DNA from: Erythrobacter sp047872805 | GTDB taxonomy: Bacteria > Pseudomonadota > Alphaproteobacteria > Sphingomonadales > Sphingomonadaceae | Direction of reading: 5' to 3' | Length of the DNA stretch: 64,000 nt | Assembly: GCF_047872805.1 (NCBI RefSeq) | Contig: NZ_JBLQUK010000012.1 | Coordinates: forward strand, 14,808-78,807 | Shown here: positions 59,245 to 64,000 of the stretch, piece after piece | Layout: every line of letters begins with the position of its first letter | How positions within the stretch are numbered: the stretch's first letter is position 1 | Translations under genes and position numbers: made by a program | Notes under the pieces: generated by a model | The model's input: the letters and a program-made list of their open reading frames with translations, nothing else | Told to the model about the DNA's origin: nothing | The model's database searches: none

Positions 59245-59423
59245 GGCGGTGGCTCCTGCATTCTGCGCCTGGGCAATGCGATAACACAGCGCTCCGCCTG
59301 CGCAAACGGGACTCGCGCCAGACGGGGCAGCCGGGGCAGAGGCCGACTTCGCTTGAACATGAAGCCGCACGGGTCCAAATGCGGGGTTTCCCATCGAATC
59401 CGGCCAAAGGACAATCCCTCCCC

Positions 59424-62400
59424 GTGACCACGCCGAACCTGCCCCGCGGCACCGCCAATTACCTTGACCGTGCCCCCTTGCGCCGCGCCTATCGCGCCGA
59501 AGAAGAAGCCTGCGTGGCAGAACGGTTGGAACAGGCGGCCCCCGCCAGCCGGGTCAGCACCAATGCGGCGGCGTTGGCGATCAACCTGATCGAAGGCGCG
59601 CGCAGCCACAAGGCATCGGGCGTCGACGCCTTTCTGCAGCAATATGGGCTCGACACCGAAGAGGGCATCGCGCTGATGTGCTTGGCTGAGGCTTTGCTGC
59701 GCGTGCCCGACGATGACACCGCCGATGCGCTGATCAGGGACAAGATTGGCGAAATCGACTGGGGCGAACATCTTGGCGAAAGCTCCTCGACCTTCGTGAA
59801 CGCCGCAACCTTTTCGCTGATGCTGACCGGCGAGGTGCTGGACCCGCCAGAGGCGCATCAGCGCGGCATGGGCAGCACGCTCAAACGCACGATGAACCGG
59901 CTGGGCGAACCGGTGATCCGCAAGGCGACGCTTCAGGCGATGCGCATTCTGGGCGGGCAATTTGTGTTCGGGCGGACCATCGAAGAGGCGCTGAAACGCG
60001 CCAGGCCCGAACGCGCCAAGGGGCTGACTCACAGTTTCGACATGCTCGGCGAAGCGGCCATGACCTTTGCCGATGCGGAGAAATACCGGCTGGCCTATGA
60101 AGGCGCGATTGAGCGGCTGGCGCGCGAAACCTCTGGCAACGTTGGCACCTCGCCCGGCATTTCGGTGAAGCTGTCCGCGCTCCACCCGAAATACACCCAC
60201 TTCCATGCGGTGCAGGCGCATGACGAGATCGTGCCCATCGTGCGCGGGCTGGCGGTGAAGGCGCGCGACGCCAACATGCATTTCACCGTGGACGCCGAAG
60301 AGGCCGAACGGCTCGAAGTGTCGCTCGACATCATCGAAACGCTGGTGGCAGACGATGATCTGTTCACCCGCGCCGATGGATCGCGCTGGGATGGCTTTGG
60401 CCTCGCCATTCAGGCCTATCAGAAACGCGGCCTGCCGCTGTGCGACTGGACCGCGAAGCTGGCGCGGCGGCACGGACGCAAATTGTTCGTGCGGTTGGTA
60501 AAGGGCGCCTATTGGGACAGCGAGATCAAGCTGTCGCAGGTCGGCGGGTATGATGATTACCCGGTCTTCACCCGCAAGGTTGCCACCGATGTCTCCTATC
60601 TCGCCTGCGCGGCGCGGTTGTTTGAACATGACGACGCGATTTACCCCGCGTTCGCCACCCACAACGCCTACACCGTGGCGGTGGTCAAGGAGCTTTCAGC
60701 CGGACGTCCGTTCGAATTTCAGCGGCTGCACGGAATGGGCGAGGAGGTTTACGAGGCGCTCCACCGGATCGAAGGGAACTCCCCCACCCCCGTGCGGATC
60801 TATGCGCCGGTCGGCGGGCACAAGGAATTGCTCGCCTATCTGGTGCGCCGCCTGCTCGAAAACGGGGCCAACACCAGTTTCGTCAACCGTATGGGCGATG
60901 CCGAGGTTCCGGCGAGCGAACTGGTGGGCGATCCGGTGGCAGAGCTTGCCGCGCTGTCCCCGCGCCGCAATCCAGCGATAGTTTTGCCCAAGGATATTCT
61001 CGGAGCGCGGATCAACAGCGCGGGCGTCGATCTGTCCGATCCGCTGGTGATCGAACCGCTGCAGGCGCGGCTGGCGGATCTTGCCGACCTGCACTGGCGC
61101 GCCGAGCCGACCTTTCCGGCGGAAACGCCCGGCGAAATCGCTCCCATCACCATGCCGCACGATCTCTTGGCGAAAGTCGGCACGCGCCGCGATGCGACGG
61201 CGGAGGAGGTTGATGCCGCCTTTACCCGCGCCGCTGCGATCCAGCCCGGCTGGGATGCGCTGGGCGGCGATAGGCGCGCGTTGCTGCTGGAGGAAGCCGC
61301 CGATCTGTTTGAGGCGCACACCGACGAATTCCTCAGCCTGTGTCAGCGCGAGGCGGGCAAGACCCTGCTCGACGGGGTCGCCGAAGTGCGCGAGGCGGTG
61401 GATTTCCTGCGCTATTACGCATCAGAGGCGCGGCGGCAGTTTGCCCGCCCGATCCATCTGCCCGGCCCAACGGGTGAGGAGAATACGCTGTCGATGCACG
61501 GGCGCGGGGTGTTTGCGACGATTTCTCCGTGGAACTTCCCGCTCGCAATCTTCACCGGCATGGCTTCGGCGGCGCTGGCGGCGGGCAATGCGGTGATCGC
61601 CAAGCCTGCCGAACAGACCCCGCTGATCGCCGCACTGGCAGTGAAATTGTGCCACGAAGCCGGCATCCCGCCCGAGGCGCTGCAACTTATGCCCGGCGCG
61701 GGCGATGTCGGGCAGATGATCACCGCCGACCCGCGGCTGGCGGGAGTCGCCTTCACCGGATCGACCGAGACCGCGCAGGCGATCAACCGCAGCCTTGCGG
61801 GCCGCGATGGACCAATCGCCACTCTGATTGCGGAAACCGGCGGGCAAAACGCGATGATCGTCGATTCCAGTGCGCTGCCCGAACAGGTGGTGCGCGATGT
61901 GCTCGCCAGCGCGTTTCAGAGCGCGGGACAACGCTGTTCGGCCTTGCGCGTGCTCTATCTGCAAGAGGATGTCGCGGATGAAATGCTGGCGATGATCCGC
62001 GGCGGGTTTGAGGCGCTGCACATTGGCGACCCGGCGATTATCGCCACCGATGTCGGCCCGGTGATCGACCCGGATGCACAGGCAGCGCTGGAACGCCATG
62101 TCGCCCGGCGCGAGGCGTCCGGCCATCAGGTCTGGCGGCGCGAACTGGACGCATCCACCCTCAAGGGCTGCTTCGTCGCGCCGACGATCATGGAAATCGG
62201 CTCGATCCTCGACTTGAAGCGCGAGAATTTCGGCCCCGTGCTGCATGTTGCGCGGTTCCGATCGGATCAGCTTGGGCAAGTGGTGGAGGATATCAACGCT
62301 GCCGGATACGGGCTGACGCTGGGCCTGCACAGCCGCATCGAGGAAACCCGCAGATTTGTGCAGGCGCGCGCGCGGGTCGGCAATTTCTACGTCAACCGCA

Positions 62401-62570
62401 ACCAGATCGGGGCGATCGTCGAAAGCCAGCCGTTTGGCGGCGAGGGGTTGTCGGGCACCGGGCCCAAGGCAGGCGGGCCGCATTACCTCGCTCGCTTTGC
62501 CACAGAGCGGGTGATGTGCATCGACACCACAGCGGCAGGCGGCAATGCAACATTGCTGGCAAGCCTTTAA
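59424..62570 (+). CDS. putA: Bifunctional proline dehydrogenase / L-glutamate-gamma-semialdehyde dehydrogenase PutA
   Basis: PutA oxidises proline to glutamate in two steps. The roughly 1048-residue product has a proline dehydrogenase barrel (MHFTVDAEEAERLEVSLDIIETLV, GLAIQAYQKRGLPLCDW, VRLVKGAYWDSEIKLSQV) and a P5C dehydrogenase domain (ISPWNFPLAIFTGM, FTGSTETAQAIN, catalytic Cys in FQSAGQRCSALRVLYLQ). There is no N-terminal ribbon-helix-helix, so this is a short, non-repressor PutA. I use GTG 59424; ATG 59379 gives 15 more residues and is possible. No regulator gene is adjacent. Confidence 0.95.
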   Translation: MTTPNLPRGTANYLDRAPLRRAYRAEEEACVAERLEQAAPASRVSTNAAALAINLIEGARSHKASGVDAFLQQYGLDTEEGIALMCLAEALLRVPDDDTADALIRDKIGEIDWGEHLGESSSTFVNAATFSLMLTGEVLDPPEAHQRGMGSTLKRTMNRLGEPVIRKATLQAMRILGGQFVFGRTIEEALKRARPERAKGLTHSFDMLGEAAMTFADAEKYRLAYEGAIERLARETSGNVGTSPGISVKLSALHPKYTHFHAVQAHDEIVPIVRGLAVKARDANMHFTVDAEEAERLEVSLDIIETLVADDDLFTRADGSRWDGFGLAIQAYQKRGLPLCDWTAKLARRHGRKLFVRLVKGAYWDSEIKLSQVGGYDDYPVFTRKVATDVSYLACAARLFEHDDAIYPAFATHNAYTVAVVKELSAGRPFEFQRLHGMGEEVYEALHRIEGNSPTPVRIYAPVGGHKELLAYLVRRLLENGANTSFVNRMGDAEVPASELVGDPVAELAALSPRRNPAIVLPKDILGARINSAGVDLSDPLVIEPLQARLADLADLHWRAEPTFPAETPGEIAPITMPHDLLAKVGTRRDATAEEVDAAFTRAAAIQPGWDALGGDRRALLLEEAADLFEAHTDEFLSLCQREAGKTLLDGVAEVREAVDFLRYYASEARRQFARPIHLPGPTGEENTLSMHGRGVFATISPWNFPLAIFTGMASAALAAGNAVIAKPAEQTPLIAALAVKLCHEAGIPPEALQLMPGAGDVGQMITADPRLAGVAFTGSTETAQAINRSLAGRDGPIATLIAETGGQNAMIVDSSALPEQVVRDVLASAFQSAGQRCSALRVLYLQEDVADEMLAMIRGGFEALHIGDPAIIATDVGPVIDPDAQAALERHVARREASGHQVWRRELDASTLKGCFVAPTIMEIGSILDLKRENFGPVLHVARFRSDQLGQVVEDINAAGYGLTLGLHSRIEETRRFVQARARVGNFYVNRNQIGAIVESQPFGGEGLSGTGPKAGGPHYLARFATERVMCIDTTAAGGNATLLASL

Positions 62571-62613
62571 GCGGTCTTGAAATCAGCAGGATTTGCGCGA
62601 TACATCCAGCCGC

Positions 62614-63153
62614 ATGATTCATCGCCTGTCCCGCCTTGCCGTCCACCTCTTTGCGCTGATCGCCCTGATGTGGAGCGGGGCGGCGATGGCCGAGGTGCAG
62701 ATCCACTTTCACTCATTCAACGGATCGGTGCTGCTTGGACGCTATCCGCACACTTTCATCGTGCTCGACGGGACGCTGTCGAGCGGCCAGGTGGTGAACG
62801 AGAATTACGGCTTTTCCGCGCGCCGCGCCACCACCGAAGTGCTCAGCGGGCCGGTCGAACACATGGTTCTGGCCGAGAGCGAGCGCAATGTGCGCCGCAC
62901 CAACCGCCATTTCTCGCTGACGATCAGCGATGCACAATACCGCCGGATCATCGCCGAAGTGCAGCGCTGGCAGAATGCGCCGGGCAAATATTACGACCTC
63001 GAAACGCGCAATTGCATCCATTTCGTGGGCGAGATGGCGCGCATCCTCGGCCTCCGCGTCGAATATCCCGGCGACATGCTGCGCCGCCCCAAGAAATGGC
63101 TGAACCACATCACCGCGCTCAACCCGCAATTGGGCGCGCGGGCGATTGATTAA
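62614..63153 (+). CDS. Exported protein, possibly a papain-like (NlpC/P60-type) cysteine hydrolase
   Basis: The 179-residue product has a signal peptide (MIHRLSRLAVHLFALIALMWSGAAMA). The mature part holds a histidine in GRYPHTFIVLDG and a cysteine in ETRNCIHFVGEMARILGL. The order His-then-Cys and the N-C-x-H-F motif are seen in permuted NlpC/P60-like and related families. I could not place it further. It starts 44 bases after putA, but no functional link is evident. A TTG seven codons upstream is also in frame. Confidence 0.72.
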   Translation: MIHRLSRLAVHLFALIALMWSGAAMAEVQIHFHSFNGSVLLGRYPHTFIVLDGTLSSGQVVNENYGFSARRATTEVLSGPVEHMVLAESERNVRRTNRHFSLTISDAQYRRIIAEVQRWQNAPGKYYDLETRNCIHFVGEMARILGLRVEYPGDMLRRPKKWLNHITALNPQLGARAID

Positions 63154-63274
63154 AACGCTTTTCGACCACTTTGGCCAACCACTTTGAATCGCGAGACGCT
63201 GGCTAGCAGAAGACTCCCACATCTAAATTCTCACCCCGCTTGCCGCCCGGCGCGCAATCGTGAATCACGCCTGC

Positions 63275-63829
63275 ATGGCGATTCTTTCAGATAAATGGAT
63301 TCGTGAACAAGCGCAGACCAAGGGCATGATCGAGCCTTTTGTTGAGGCGCAGCGGCGTGAGGGCGTGATCTCCTTCGGCCTCTCCTCCTATGGTTATGAC
63401 GCGCGGGTGGCGAGCGAGTTCAAGATTTTCACCAACGTCAATTCGGCGACGGTCGATCCCAAGAAATTCGACGCAGACAGTCTTGTCGACCGCGAGACGG
63501 ATGTCTGCATCATCCCGCCCAATTCCTTTGCGCTGGCCCGCACGGTCGAATATTTCCGCGTGCCAGAGGATGTGCTCGTCATCTGTCTGGGCAAAAGCAC
63601 CTATGCGCGCTGCGGGATCATCGTCAACGTGACCCCGCTGGAGCCGGGCTGGGAAGGGCATGTGACGCTGGAATTTTCCAACACCACGCCCTTGCCCGCC
63701 AAAATCTACGCCAACGAAGGCGCGTGCCAGTTCCTGTTCCTCAAAGGCAACGAACGCTGCGAGACCAGCTACAAGGACCGCGCAGGCAAATATATGGGCC
63801 AGCGCGGAGTGACGCTACCAAGGCTTTAG
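63275..63829 (+). CDS. dcd: dCTP deaminase
   Basis: Dcd makes dUTP from dCTP for thymidylate synthesis. The 184-residue product from MAILSDKWIREQAQTKGMIEPF has the family signatures GVISFGLSSYGYDARVASEFKIFTN, IPPNSFALARTVEYFRVP, and KSTYARCGIIVNVTPLEPGWEGHVTLEFSNTTPLPAKIYANEGACQFLFL. The end is GKYMGQRGVTLPRL. A GTG 15 bases upstream is in frame but unlikely. It is the last gene in the window; 63830-64000 hold only repeats. Confidence 0.96.
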   Translation: MAILSDKWIREQAQTKGMIEPFVEAQRREGVISFGLSSYGYDARVASEFKIFTNVNSATVDPKKFDADSLVDRETDVCIIPPNSFALARTVEYFRVPEDVLVICLGKSTYARCGIIVNVTPLEPGWEGHVTLEFSNTTPLPAKIYANEGACQFLFLKGNERCETSYKDRAGKYMGQRGVTLPRL

Positions 63830-63864
63830 GGGCGAAGCTTTAGGGGAAGGGCTTTAGGCTTGCG
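63823..63864. repeat. Three imperfect 14-bp tandem repeats over the dcd stop
   Basis: GCTTTAGGGGCGAA, GCTTTAGGGGAAGG and GCTTTAGGCTTGCG follow directly, with period 14. The first contains the dcd stop codon. The unit GCTTTAGG is invariant in all three copies. Confidence 0.8.
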
Positions 63865-63960
63865 ATTGCAAGGGTTTGAGCGGCGGCATTGTGCTGTCTG
63901 CGAAGAAGCAGTCGGGCGCGTGGCGACCCTATTGCTGCCACGAAATCCTTTGCAACCCCC

Positions 63961-63984
63961 GCTCAGCCTGAGCCTGTCGAAGGC
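63961..63984. repeat. Short intergenic repeat of a sphingomonad-type family
   Basis: GCTCAGCCTGAGCCTGTCGA followed by AGGC resembles the very common sphingomonad intergenic element 'CTTCGACAAGCTCAGGCTGAGC' and its complement. Only one copy is in the window, so family membership rests on general knowledge. Confidence 0.45.
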
Positions 63985-64000
63985 CGCGCACTGACATCGC

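Noticed and set aside
1..64000. tRNA, rRNA, CRISPR arrays, insertion sequences and prophage
   Set aside because: None of the expected signatures (cloverleaf arms with conserved loops, regular spaced repeats, transposase or phage structural genes) was seen.

Overview
The window is high-GC, tightly packed DNA from an alphaproteobacterium. It probably belongs to Sphingomonadales, near Erythrobacter or Porphyrobacter: the gene order, the compact flagellar proteins, the lone short PutA and the 'CCCCGGG..TTGA..' and 'GCTCAGCCTGAGC' intergenic repeats all fit that group. The assignment is inference from content, because no rRNA gene or other marker lies in the window.

Positions 1-8500 (+ strand) hold the end of an FNR/FixK-type regulator and then a complete cbb3 oxidase operon: ccoN-O-Q-P (structural) and ccoG-H-I-S (assembly and copper supply). 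Genes overlap by 1-14 nt. A perfect FNR box (TTGATCTGGATCAA) overlaps the regulator's stop codon and sits just ahead of ccoN, so microaerobic control by the neighbouring regulator is likely. A small exported Cys/His-rich protein is translationally coupled to ccoS. Positions 8500-13200 are housekeeping and accessory genes: glutathione-dependent formaldehyde dehydrogenase (adhC), a TetR regulator with a flavin reductase, NhaA and an alpha/beta hydrolase.

Positions 13190-48370 hold an almost complete polar-type flagellar island. On the - strand, fliS-fliD-flhB-R-Q-P-O-N-M-L-K-J-I-H-G-F-E and a sigma-54 activator run as a near-continuous operon that diverges from flagellin (fliC, +). Next on the - strand come a decayed methyltransferase, motB-motA and flgL-K-J-I-H-G-F-E-D-C-B. 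The + strand then carries a second MotA/ExbB-like plus ExbD-like pair, flgA, flgM-flgN, a lytic transglycosylase, flhA and fliA, with one - strand diguanylate cyclase among them. The regulation can be read from the DNA. Sigma-54 promoters (TGGCAC-N5-yTGC) precede flgB, flgA and the transglycosylase-flhA-fliA group. FliA (sigma-28) promoters (TTAA-N15-GCCGTTC) precede flgM and the second stator-like pair, and a weaker one precedes fliC. This is a normal class II/class III hierarchy, with sigma-54 plus its activator first and then FliA/FlgM. Several flagellar proteins are unusual: FliM lacks the N-terminal CheY-docking peptide, FlhB has NPMH in place of NPTH, FlgD and FlgE are very short, and FlgJ has no muramidase domain.

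Positions 48370-64000 are mixed metabolic genes. They include a large exported TolB-propeller/amidohydrolase fusion, an unrecognised AT-richer orphan gene, an aldehyde dehydrogenase - APH-type kinase - acyl-CoA dehydrogenase operon, a glutathione transferase, MTA phosphorylase, a GIY-YIG gene between perfect 28-bp inverted repeats, a YciI-like protein divergent from bifunctional putA, an exported cysteine-hydrolase-like protein and dcd (dCTP deaminase). I saw no tRNA, rRNA, CRISPR array, insertion sequence or prophage. No gene-free stretch exceeds 300 bases; the longest (about 28695-28975, 10846-11090, 40387-40633 and 30363-30580) are covered in the feature or finding entries.
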